64,000 nucleotides of DNA, taken from assembly GCA_008080745.1 (NCBI GenBank), contig SHMX01000007.1, forward strand, positions 62,001 through 126,000. Reading direction: 5' to 3'. Under the pieces are notes generated by a model that did not search any database, was not told where the DNA came from, and saw only the letters and a program-made list of their open reading frames with translations. The stretch is from Candidatus Thorarchaeota archaeon (GTDB lineage Archaea; Asgardarchaeota; Thorarchaeia; Thorarchaeales; Thorarchaeaceae). Positions 9,102 to 17,325 of this stretch are shown one piece after another (within the stretch, counting starts at the first letter, position 1; every line of letters begins with the position of its first letter). The translations under genes were made by a program, and so were the position numbers.

Positions 9102-10361
9102 ATGCAGGGCCCTGAATTGCTTGAGGCAGTAGCGGACCAGCTAAGAAGGATTACCGTTCCTGAGTTACTTCATCTTGATGATATAGATGACCCTTCCTTT
9201 GAGATTGATAATAAACGACAATTAGATTCTCTTGAAAAACAGCTTCAGACAACTCTTGAAGATCTTGAACAGACTCCTTATCTGGCACGTCTTCTTTTTC
9301 GACTTGCAAATGTATACTTAAAAGAAAAAGACTTTGGAAAGTCATTAATCCTTTACGAACTGGCGTTGGGAATTGATGAATCCATAGAATGTCTTTGGAA
9401 CAACATGGGTGTTACCTATTTGATGATTGAGGACTATGATAGTGCAATACGGAGTTTCAAGAATGGTTTATCATTAGGCTGTGAAGATGTGAATATACTG
9501 ATTCATCTGTCCAGGGCTTATCTCATGAAGGGAGAGGTTGAAACAAGCAAAGAGATGTTCGATGAAGCATTGGAGCTTGAACCCAGGAATCCTCGTGCAC
9601 TGATGGTAAAGGCACTTTGGCTTATTCAAGATAAACAGATTGAAGAAGCTGCCAACTTACTTGAAGAACTTCTGACTATTGCTCCGGACTATTGTGAGGC
9701 CCTTGCCAAACTAGCTGGCCTGTATATATCCATGGACAGGGACCAAGAAGCGGAGGCTATCCTTGATCAGCTACTGATGCTCCAACCTGAAATGATGTGT
9801 GCATTGGTTGCTCTGGGTGATCTATATGCCAGACGAGGGATTTTTGATGCTGCTATTTCATACTATAAGGAGGCACTCAGTATAGATCCAACGGACATCA
9901 AGGTGTGGATTAGACGAGGTGATTTACACCGTAAAAAAACGGAATACGTTGATGCGGGTCTTTGTTATCATGAGGCGATATCTCTTGATGAGCGATATGT
10001 TGATGCTTGGTTGAAATATGGACAGCTCTTTGTTCAACAGAATAAACTTGAAACTGCTTTAGAATACTTCAACAGTGCGTTTTCTATGGATCCACACAAT
10101 CCAGAGATTTCCTTTCAACGGGCTAATCTATTTGTTTCTATGGGGCGATTAGAGGAGGCCCTGACGGATTATGATACTGCATGGGCTTTAGAACCAACAA
10201 ATGGCGAGTATCTCTATCCTAGAGCTTTGGTATTGGAACGTCTTGGCAGGATAGACGAGGCCAGACGCACATTGGAAATTGCTGAGGATCTCTTTCGTGC
10301 AGCTGGCAACTCTACTCGTGTTGTGGAGTGTAGAGTGCATCTTAAACGATTAAATTCATGA
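9102..10361 (+). CDS. Tetratricopeptide-repeat protein
   Basis: The 419-residue soluble protein consists of about nine TPR units from residue 55 onwards, with the usual pattern of W/L-G/A-Y-A/F-P spacing (for example LWNNMGVTYLMIEDYDSAI and VWIRRGDLHRKKTEY). TPR arrays form superhelical scaffolds for protein-protein contacts. There is no signal peptide, membrane segment or catalytic domain. The gene is divergent from the GHKL ATPase and convergent with the large GNAT fusion, whose stop lies two bases beyond its own. The specific partner is unknown. Confidence 0.85.
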   Translation: MQGPELLEAVADQLRRITVPELLHLDDIDDPSFEIDNKRQLDSLEKQLQTTLEDLEQTPYLARLLFRLANVYLKEKDFGKSLILYELALGIDESIECLWNNMGVTYLMIEDYDSAIRSFKNGLSLGCEDVNILIHLSRAYLMKGEVETSKEMFDEALELEPRNPRALMVKALWLIQDKQIEEAANLLEELLTIAPDYCEALAKLAGLYISMDRDQEAEAILDQLLMLQPEMMCALVALGDLYARRGIFDAAISYYKEALSIDPTDIKVWIRRGDLHRKKTEYVDAGLCYHEAISLDERYVDAWLKYGQLFVQQNKLETALEYFNSAFSMDPHNPEISFQRANLFVSMGRLEEALTDYDTAWALEPTNGEYLYPRALVLERLGRIDEARRTLEIAEDLFRAAGNSTRVVECRVHLKRLNS

Positions 10362-10363
10362 TA

Positions 10364-13300
10364 TCACTCTGTTATTTCTGAAAGATTCTTTAGAAGCTCT
10401 ACTTTGTGTGGAGAAGCTGTAATCACAAGGTAACACGTTAGACTCTTTGACTCACCAGGTTTTAGTTTCTTCATGTCAAGAATTCGAAAGAGCTGAGCTT
10501 TGTCTGAAATTGTTTCACCTGCCAAATTCACTCTTCTCTTCTCTGTGGATATCACTCCCAATACATCTTCTGAAACTGAATCTTCAAAGGCCAACCACGA
10601 CTCATCACCATCCACCTTGAATGAGGTACGCATCTCAATTGGCTCGTGTATGAATGATTTACCCAATCTGCATGTGTGAATCTTTGAAAGGGTTGAATCA
10701 TCTAATCGGGGTGAAGCCTTGAAGCCCAGCCGTAGAGATTTTGAAAGTGCTAGATTGTTTTTAGCTTCAATCTTAGCTTGAACCAAATTAGTTCCCTTCA
10801 AGAGTAGATATGACGCGTTTATTGTTATTCCACTGATTCCTAAACTATGTTCCAAATGCGAGGTTACTTCGTATCCTACCCATGGGCCAATCTCCTTGTA
10901 TCCTATGCTCCATTCTTCCCTGTTAAATTTGGTTTCCCAATCCCATACTCGTTGTGCAGAAACTATTGGACTTAACCCACTGAAGAATCGATCCCACCAA
11001 ACGAATGGCCCTGAATCGGGAAACCGATCCAATAAGACACTCTTTCCATCTGGTCGAGTATAGCGTACCATACTACCTCTATGCTGAGGGGATACTTCCA
11101 CGGAACAGTCTTTACTCTTTACAGCGTACAGATTTTGTCCATCAATAGAATCAGATTCCTTTTGCATTTCTGCTCTTGAATCAAATACCACAACCGAGAG
11201 TGGTCTTCGCACAATATGCGTCATGAATGAGAGTGATATCTCTCCTTCAGTTCGCAACCAGTCACCATCTTGAGCAGTTATGGTCAGTTTCTGAGAAACT
11301 GGTGTATCGATTCCACACTCAATTTCGAGATCGTAGTCCGACTCACCGTTGATTAGAATACCTTCTGGAGCAGTTAGATGAATGTGTCCCTTGATTGGGT
11401 TCTCACGGAGTACCTTGATTCGAAGTTCGACCTCATTCAATTCTGATTTGTCAACCAATAATGGAGCTCCTGAATGTGACTCTATTTTTGCAGCTGGATT
11501 GAATAGCTCCACAGATAGCTCGTCAATTATTCGCTTTGGAGGATTCTTTTCTAAACTTATACTATTGACCTCTGCCCAGAGTGACCTGATTACTCGCCAA
11601 TCACCTTGCTTTGTTATTGCCTTTAGAATTGGATACGTTCTGCTCTCTCCTGGATTCAAAACTGGTAAACGGTATTCGGGTCGAGGAATATTGCTTGAGA
11701 GGAAAATCTTGTCTAGATGCTTGGTTTCCCAGATAAAACCAATTGAGGTATTTGTAGTACTCTCATACATCGAGATCCATGATTCGTGATAATATTCTGG
11801 TTTTCGGGGGAGTCCACTACCAATCCAAGAAGGGTCCTGAAATCTCGCTATACCATCATCTATCGGCACTGTCATTTCTTGTAGCCAATAATCCAACCAA
11901 CCACTACAGCATAATCCAAGATTTGCAATGGGCTCTGAACCGATATTTGTCAGAGTTGCACTAATGTCTAGGTAGTCTGTGTTTGCATACAAACGATATC
12001 GTTGGGTGTATCTCAGACCTGGTCGGTTATCAGAATCTCCTGTTATAGTAATCTCAGCATAGTCTGGAGTGTTTGAGATTACAATATCGAGATCTTTTCG
12101 TGTCCATTCATCCCCTTCTCTGGGGAATGGAAGACCAAGAGATATACCAAAGAGCCATCCCGATAAATAATCTCGAACTTTCTTCCGTTCGATATGCTGG
12201 CAGGTTATGGGTACCTTGTTGGTAAATAGGAATCGGGTCTCATCATTCTCAAGAACAATGAAATCTCCCAGTGGTTCGTAGGCAAATACGCCTCCCGCTT
12301 TCTCCCTAGGAATGCTATAGATCTTCCTATTAACTAAGACTTCTCCATCATCGATTTTATAGACGGAGATATTCAGTTTTAGAAATTTTTCAGTTCCTCC
12401 TTTATCATGGATTAGAACATCAATCTCCTTGCTCTGTTTTGATTCCAAACTTATTCTGTGAATCACCTCGTCTACATGAGAACCTTCCTCTGGCGTGATT
12501 ACTACCCTAAGATCGAGATTATCATCTGTATTGTTGTATATCCCTACTGCAATATCAGTAGATCCTCCAAGAAATATAGATGGGAATTCCGGTGTAGATG
12601 TCAGCCTAACTGGCTCTGTGGGGATTAATCCTGCAAATAGGCTCACAGTTTCTCCATCTATGGTGATTCTCCATTCAGCATAACTCTTCACCTTTTCATC
12701 TGCTGCCTTATCCTTATCTAGCGGTGCCACACCGAAGGGAATCTTGTATTTCCCTCTCATACTGATATGGTCATTAGTTTTGATCACGCCTGAACTCAAT
12801 CCGGGAGTTTTTACTATCAACGACTTAGTAGGTATGATGTTGATGGAATATTGAATCTGCTCAGAAGTATCATTTGTTATTGTTAGAGTTACAGGAACTT
12901 CACCAATACCAATGTACCCTCTGTGGGTTGAAGGTCTTAGTTGGACTGAGAGGGTCTTACCATCTAGGGTCATTTCAAAGCCACATATGCCTTTAGCCTC
13001 TCGATCTACCATGACTCTAAGGAAATCGCCATTCTTACCCTCAAAGGCGTACTGGAACAACCCAATTCCTTCAATGACTAGGTCGTCGGGTTCTTGACGG
13101 ATTTCTCGTTTGAATGCGTCATACCAGTAGTATCTCTCAAAGAATTCGTGAAATAATGGAAAGCTAAGAATTCCTGGAATATGACTCTCCATGAGAACTC
13201 TTGTACCTGGCATCCAGTTGTAACCCACTCGTTTGTAGAGTGGTAATGCTTTCAAGTTGCCTCCCCACGTATGAAGATCTATTCTTCTCTTTCCTGCTCT

Positions 13301-13651
13301 AGCAGCAGTTTCCGCGGCTTCAATCAATAATGCCTTTCCAAAACCTTGTCCCTGATAGTGAGGATTGACACCCAAGAGACCTACGTATGCAGACTCTGAA
13401 TCATAGAACCCTTCACAGACATTACAGTATCCTACTATCTTATCGTCTGCATATGCTACAAGAACACGAATATCGTCGTTTTTCTCTTGAGCCTCGAAGA
13501 TACGTTCAGCAGTAAATGGATTGCCATGAGTGAATCCACCCGGCCAGCTGTCCGAATCATCAAATGAATTGTAACACTCCGCCACAAGTGCAGCATCTTC
13601 CATCGTCAATTCAAAATCGCGTATCTTACCTTTTGCATACTTGCTCGTCAT
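10364..13651 (-). CDS. GNAT acetyltransferase fused to a very long beta-sandwich / mutarotase-like region
   Basis: Residues 1-155 are a GNAT N-acetyltransferase domain: the acetyl-CoA loop is VNPHYQGQGFGKALL, followed by the typical LYKRVGY near residue 148. The remaining 940 residues are beta-rich. Successive Ig-like or bacterial-alpha-2-macroglobulin-like strands lie around residues 230-470 and 710-800. Two stretches with the feel of a galactose-mutarotase/glycosidase-associated fold lie around 470-670 and 850-1090. No signal peptide or membrane segment is present, so the whole chain appears cytoplasmic, which is odd for such domains. Function is unknown; acetylation of a sugar or glycoconjugate is a guess. 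Confidence 0.75.
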   Translation of the reverse strand: MTSKYAKGKIRDFELTMEDAALVAECYNSFDDSDSWPGGFTHGNPFTAERIFEAQEKNDDIRVLVAYADDKIVGYCNVCEGFYDSESAYVGLLGVNPHYQGQGFGKALLIEAAETAARAGKRRIDLHTWGGNLKALPLYKRVGYNWMPGTRVLMESHIPGILSFPLFHEFFERYYWYDAFKREIRQEPDDLVIEGIGLFQYAFEGKNGDFLRVMVDREAKGICGFEMTLDGKTLSVQLRPSTHRGYIGIGEVPVTLTITNDTSEQIQYSINIIPTKSLIVKTPGLSSGVIKTNDHISMRGKYKIPFGVAPLDKDKAADEKVKSYAEWRITIDGETVSLFAGLIPTEPVRLTSTPEFPSIFLGGSTDIAVGIYNNTDDNLDLRVVITPEEGSHVDEVIHRISLESKQSKEIDVLIHDKGGTEKFLKLNISVYKIDDGEVLVNRKIYSIPREKAGGVFAYEPLGDFIVLENDETRFLFTNKVPITCQHIERKKVRDYLSGWLFGISLGLPFPREGDEWTRKDLDIVISNTPDYAEITITGDSDNRPGLRYTQRYRLYANTDYLDISATLTNIGSEPIANLGLCCSGWLDYWLQEMTVPIDDGIARFQDPSWIGSGLPRKPEYYHESWISMYESTTNTSIGFIWETKHLDKIFLSSNIPRPEYRLPVLNPGESRTYPILKAITKQGDWRVIRSLWAEVNSISLEKNPPKRIIDELSVELFNPAAKIESHSGAPLLVDKSELNEVELRIKVLRENPIKGHIHLTAPEGILINGESDYDLEIECGIDTPVSQKLTITAQDGDWLRTEGEISLSFMTHIVRRPLSVVVFDSRAEMQKESDSIDGQNLYAVKSKDCSVEVSPQHRGSMVRYTRPDGKSVLLDRFPDSGPFVWWDRFFSGLSPIVSAQRVWDWETKFNREEWSIGYKEIGPWVGYEVTSHLEHSLGISGITINASYLLLKGTNLVQAKIEAKNNLALSKSLRLGFKASPRLDDSTLSKIHTCRLGKSFIHEPIEMRTSFKVDGDESWLAFEDSVSEDVLGVISTEKRRVNLAGETISDKAQLFRILDMKKLKPGESKSLTCYLVITASPHKVELLKNLSEITE

Positions 13652-13748
13652 GGTTGATTCACTCCTAAAAGAAGAGCTAATGATGCACGCAAGAATCGCC
13701 TTAAGAGATTTTTCACGACCGCATGATATTGCGAAGAAAAAGAGGGAA

Positions 13749-13769
13749 AGAGTGGGAATAGCCCACTCT
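13749..13769 (-). terminator. Hairpin terminator of the membrane-stress-like operon
   Basis: An 8-base-pair stem (AGAGTGGG/CCCACTCT) with a 5-base loop lies just after the stop of the gene at 13773. On the minus strand it is followed by a pyrimidine-rich TTTCCCTCTTTTTCTT run. Confidence 0.6.
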
Positions 13770-13772
13770 CTA

Positions 13773-14558
13773 TTATATCAGAGTAGCTGTTACCGAACCA
13801 GCACCTGCTGATGCTAATATTGATACCGTATTAACTGCCGTATCATAGTCTGAGGTTTGGTAATGATTGTCTGTAATTCTAGTCCAAGTTGAAGTGGTTA
13901 CATCTGGCCCACCAAAGCTTGTGGATGCTTCAAAGTCGCCGCCAACATTACTTGGTAGGTCTACTGTTATCTCAACAGAACCTGCTTCCACAGAGAGATT
14001 GATCTCGACATCACCAACGATTGAAGATTCATCAGTAATTGTTAGAATACTACTCCCTGCTCCTACATCTGCATCAATATCTCCGATATGAGAATATTGG
14101 CCGATGGTCAGATCCACTGCACCAGCTTCAAGGTCGATGTCCATTGTATAGTTCGATGCACTACCAAGGGTAATGTTCACCGCTGCAGCAGCATACTCAA
14201 GAGAAATGGTATTTGCGGTATACCCGATCTCTGGGGCACCGTACTGTTCTATGGTATTGTTGGGCACTAACATATCGAAACGATATAGCAGATCACTGCT
14301 CTCAACAAATTTGATGTTAACAATTCCCGCAGATAGATTCACTCTTAGAGTGGTACTCTCGGCAATTGTGCTTGTATCGTCTTCGAATTGATATAGTGTC
14401 ATGTCATTAAGATTCCAATTGAAACCGTATTGCGAGAAGGGTCCCCAACCAAAATTGGTTGAACCAAAGAAGGCCAATGCCCCAGCTGTGATAGATCCAA
14501 TCGCAATAACTGCGATGATACAGATTACCATTGTTTTGTTTTGTTGATAATTACTCAT
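13773..14558 (-). CDS. Membrane-anchored beta-repeat protein (DUF4097/LiaF-like pattern)
   Basis: The 261-residue protein starts with a short basic end and one hydrophobic segment (about residues 10-32, VICIIAVIAIGSITAGALAFF), then about 220 residues of repeated strands with Ala-Gly-x-V/I-x-I/L turns (LSAGIVNIKF, LEAGAVDLTIG, VEAGSVEITVD, GAGSVTATLI). This spacing resembles the beta-solenoid of DUF4097 or the C-terminal domain of LiaF-type cell-envelope stress proteins. It is the last gene of the operon with the winged-helix regulator, overlapping it by eight bases. A sensor role at the outer face of the membrane is inference. Confidence 0.7.
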   Translation of the reverse strand: MSNYQQNKTMVICIIAVIAIGSITAGALAFFGSTNFGWGPFSQYGFNWNLNDMTLYQFEDDTSTIAESTTLRVNLSAGIVNIKFVESSDLLYRFDMLVPNNTIEQYGAPEIGYTANTISLEYAAAAVNITLGSASNYTMDIDLEAGAVDLTIGQYSHIGDIDADVGAGSSILTITDESSIVGDVEINLSVEAGSVEITVDLPSNVGGDFEASTSFGGPDVTTSTWTRITDNHYQTSDYDTAVNTVSILASAGAGSVTATLI

Positions 14559-15195
14559 TGTCTAGTTCACCTTTACGATGGGTTTGGAGAAAGGCATGCC
14601 ACCTCTCTCTCAAATCCTGATACTTTTCATCTTCCTCAAGAACCAGTCTTCGCATTATCCGCGATGCGTCATTGCGTACTGACTGAGGAAATTGATAGAA
14701 GGTCTTCTTGTCAACCAACTCCAGACTTGAACTCACCTGATTTTCTCGTTCTATGACCTGCTTCAATAGTTCCTTTGCTTTACCCATCTGGTCGTCAGGA
14801 ATGTGAATCCCATAGACCGATAGACTATCGATAATGGATGTCAAACGCTTTTCTGCAAACTCTGCAACACCACTGTCTGACTCCATCATTCCTCCAATAC
14901 CCAGTCGGTATTCCCTTGCTGTTGCTCGGTAGAACCTCTGGACAATTCCTGTCTTAGTAAGCTCGGTACGTTCTTGCACCACAAGTCCTGCTTTACGCAG
15001 TTTGTCTATATGATGCAAGATAGTTCCTGCATTCTTTCCAAGAGCATCCGCTAACTGTTTCACAGTCATTGCTTCATTGACTAGGTATCGGAATACTATC
15101 TTCGACCGTGTATTTTCGAATAGAAGTTTTACCACCTTGGGATCAGTTATGACCTCCAGGTCCTTCATGGGCTCGGGCCGTTTTTCTTCTGTCAT
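14551..15195 (-). CDS. ArsR-type winged-helix transcriptional regulator
   Basis: The protein of about 214 residues has an N-terminal winged helix: it opens with LFENTRSKIVFRYL, followed by the recognition region MTVKQLADALGKNAGTILHHI and a wing with VVQERTE. About 120 helical residues follow that may dimerise or bind a ligand. A GTG at 15207 is an alternative start, but the ATG at 15195 has a GGTGA ribosome site eight bases upstream, inside the end of the preceding gene. It overlaps both neighbours, so the operon is translationally coupled. The palindromic CAAACGTTTG sites upstream of the operon are its most obvious candidate operators, which would make it an autoregulator. Confidence 0.85.
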   Translation of the reverse strand: MTEEKRPEPMKDLEVITDPKVVKLLFENTRSKIVFRYLVNEAMTVKQLADALGKNAGTILHHIDKLRKAGLVVQERTELTKTGIVQRFYRATAREYRLGIGGMMESDSGVAEFAEKRLTSIIDSLSVYGIHIPDDQMGKAKELLKQVIERENQVSSSLELVDKKTFYQFPQSVRNDASRIMRRLVLEEDEKYQDLRERWHAFLQTHRKGELDNE

Positions 15196-15196
15196 T

Positions 15197-16138
15197 TTAG
15201 GGGTCACCTACCATACTTACATCGAAACTATCTTCCTCTCTTGGTTCGCTTATCCCATTACTTGTAAGAATCATGTATACCTTGGTTATTGTGATAGCCA
15301 TGGCAGGGATGACAATGAACAATAGAACTATTGCACCTATTATAGCATAAATTACGAACAGCGCTATTGCTCCCATCATTGCACCACTTGCTGGTGGTGT
15401 GAAGGATTCCATGAAGACCAAGGGTATGGAAAACAGAGGGCTGAACATAAACATTAGAATCAATACGAATGCCAGAACCGTAGAGAAAACCCGATCAAAA
15501 TACTTGATACTGAGTTTAAACGACTGCTTTACTGCTTGTAACACAGGAATACCGTCGATAATTCCTGGGAATATCATAGAAGTCAAACCCAAAGATGTCA
15601 TCACCCAAGCTGCTACTAGCGAGGTAATAATCGCTGAGGGGATACCGACAACTGTATTTCCAAAGACAACCCATCCTAGTCCAATAAGCAGACCAACAGG
15701 CCCCAGTACAAAAGCAAAGATGATAATACCTCCTGCCGCTAATGGGAAAAATTTGGATTTATACCAAGTAAAAACTCCCTCTGCGGTGGTACCCTCACTC
15801 TCTACTATCTCTCGTGCCATTCCAAAGAGTGCCCCAACAGCCACAAAGATTGGTGAGATGAATGGAATCATCACTAGTGCCATCATGCTGAATCCAGCAG
15901 GATTGAGCGACTGTTCCATTGCAAAACCAATATCCATAAAGAATTGAGTGAGTCCGGGTATTCCTACTATGGCAATGATGGGAATGAAAATCAGCATTGC
16001 TAGAAGTATCATCATTAGACCTGTAACGATTAGAACTCCTATCATTCCTAAAACGAACGAAATGACATTCTTCACTGCATACCTGAAACCCGTCTTCAGA
16101 TCTTCTTTGAGAACTGTGGAGTTTGAATGTTTCATCAT
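15197..16138 (-). CDS. Multi-pass membrane protein (paralogue of the next upstream gene)
   Basis: About 313 residues with six or so long hydrophobic helices and few charges, no recognised catalytic motif. It shares with the gene at 16212 the N-terminal pattern of a cytoplasmic amphipathic stretch (D-L-K-x-x-F-x-x-A-K/V-x-N) before the first helix, a middle A-x-E-x-x-F-x-W-Y/F-x-x-K/H-F motif, and a late S-F-x-L/N-A/S-x-x-x-F-D-R-V-F motif. The two arose by tandem duplication. This resembles the DUF975/YciC-like class of integral membrane proteins. The ATG at 16138 has AGGTGA seven bases upstream and is preferred to a TTG further out. Confidence 0.8.
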   Translation of the reverse strand: MMKHSNSTVLKEDLKTGFRYAVKNVISFVLGMIGVLIVTGLMMILLAMLIFIPIIAIVGIPGLTQFFMDIGFAMEQSLNPAGFSMMALVMIPFISPIFVAVGALFGMAREIVESEGTTAEGVFTWYKSKFFPLAAGGIIIFAFVLGPVGLLIGLGWVVFGNTVVGIPSAIITSLVAAWVMTSLGLTSMIFPGIIDGIPVLQAVKQSFKLSIKYFDRVFSTVLAFVLILMFMFSPLFSIPLVFMESFTPPASGAMMGAIALFVIYAIIGAIVLLFIVIPAMAITITKVYMILTSNGISEPREEDSFDVSMVGDP

Positions 16139-16176
16139 TTTTCTTTCACCTGTAAACAATTTGGATGGATGTTGCC

Positions 16177-16192
16177 CACACTTGAGAGTGTG
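16177..16192. other. Small inverted repeat between the two paralogous membrane genes
   Basis: CACACT-TGAG-AGTGTG makes a 6-base-pair hairpin in the 70-base gap between the two membrane-protein genes. No T-run follows on the minus strand, so it is more likely an attenuator or processing site than a full terminator. Confidence 0.35.
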
Positions 16193-16211
16193 AGCCCACC
16201 CATTAATGCAT

Positions 16212-17144
16212 CTATACTAAAGGAATGTCCGGTGATTGCTCAGTTGCAATCTTTCCGCCAGTGAGTTCAGCATAGACTTTTTGGAAAGCTATGATGGTCA
16301 TGGGGAGTAAGAGGACTAACCATAGGATTACTGCAATGACCGACCAACCACCAATTACAGCTACCAGAGGAATAAGTTCCAATGGCAGAGTTGCTGGAGG
16401 TGGATTCATTGTGAATGATGCTACAATTCCGCCAATTATTGCAGGAGCAAACATGACTAAGAAGAGAACTATCACCGCTGTGAGAAGACCAAATACGCGA
16501 TCAAATCGTGTCTTAGCGAGGTTGAATGATTCCTTGAATGCATCCTGAACCTTGTTACCTGCAGTGATGGAGGGAAATACCATAGCACAGAATCCAACTG
16601 TGATGTAACTATAGATCCAGCTGAAAATAGTCAAGGGCACATTAGCGGGATATGTGATGTTCGGTCCGAGAGCCAGTGATGCAGCGCCCCAAACAAGAAG
16701 TTGTGGCACTATGATTATCAGCGTAAGCATGACACCTGCACCTGCAAAGGTGAGGAACTTGTGTCTAAACCATGAGAATGCAGATTCTGCTTTGGTCTCA
16801 CCAGTCTCTACGACTTCCTTACTCATGCCATATATTGAACCTACAACAATGAGGAATAAGGCTATAATTGGAATCATGAATAGTATTCCAACACCACCAA
16901 CCAATAGTGGGTTGTTTTGTGCGAATAGTGTCATATCCTGACCGAATTGGATCCAGAATTGTGGACCTGCCTGTAATGTTGCTGCAAATGCAATCAAACC
17001 AATGGGTATTGCTACGATTGCAAAGAGGATTGCGACTAAAACTAACATTCCAAGGTTTGCAAGGAAATAACTCAGTGCGTTATCCTTTGCTAGCTTGAAA
17101 CTCGACTTGAGATCGTCGATGAGTGTGTTGAAGTTGGTTGACAT
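16212..17144 (-). CDS. Multi-pass membrane protein, first gene of the operon
   Basis: About 310 residues, six to seven hydrophobic helices, with the same short motifs as the following gene (SFKLAKDNALSYF near the start, FSWFRHKF in the middle, SFNLAKTRFDRVFG late). The ATG at 17144 is chosen over an upstream TTG because AAGGTG lies nine bases before it. It heads a minus-strand operon of four: two membrane paralogues, a winged-helix regulator and an anchored beta-repeat protein. Together they look like a self-regulated envelope-maintenance unit; that is inference from content and order. Confidence 0.8.
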   Translation of the reverse strand: MSTNFNTLIDDLKSSFKLAKDNALSYFLANLGMLVLVAILFAIVAIPIGLIAFAATLQAGPQFWIQFGQDMTLFAQNNPLLVGGVGILFMIPIIALFLIVVGSIYGMSKEVVETGETKAESAFSWFRHKFLTFAGAGVMLTLIIIVPQLLVWGAASLALGPNITYPANVPLTIFSWIYSYITVGFCAMVFPSITAGNKVQDAFKESFNLAKTRFDRVFGLLTAVIVLFLVMFAPAIIGGIVASFTMNPPPATLPLELIPLVAVIGGWSVIAVILWLVLLLPMTIIAFQKVYAELTGGKIATEQSPDIPLV

Positions 17145-17175
17145 TATTAGTTGCACCTTCATCATAGCGCGTTGG

Positions 17176-17274
17176 TCAAACGTTATGTTTATGTTGAACG
17201 TTTGATTAACGTCAAACATAACAACGCATCACTTCCATATAAAACTTCCTATTTTGGTGTTTATCAAACGTTTG
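17176..17274. promoter_or_regulatory. Cluster of CAAACGTT/AACGTTTG operator-like inverted repeats
   Basis: Between two divergent genes, TCAAACGTT (17176-17184), AACGTTTGA (17197-17205) and TCAAAC (17212-17217) form overlapping inverted repeats. A perfect ten-base palindrome CAAACGTTTG occurs at 17265-17274. The arrangement is typical of an operator for a dimeric winged-helix repressor, and such a regulator is encoded third in the operon that starts at 17144. The sites could also control the divergent surface-protein gene at 17326. Confidence 0.6.
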
Positions 17275-17325
17275 TCATTATCGAAATATCTGGTCGGGAA
17301 TTCAGCGGATAATTAATTAGAGAGC

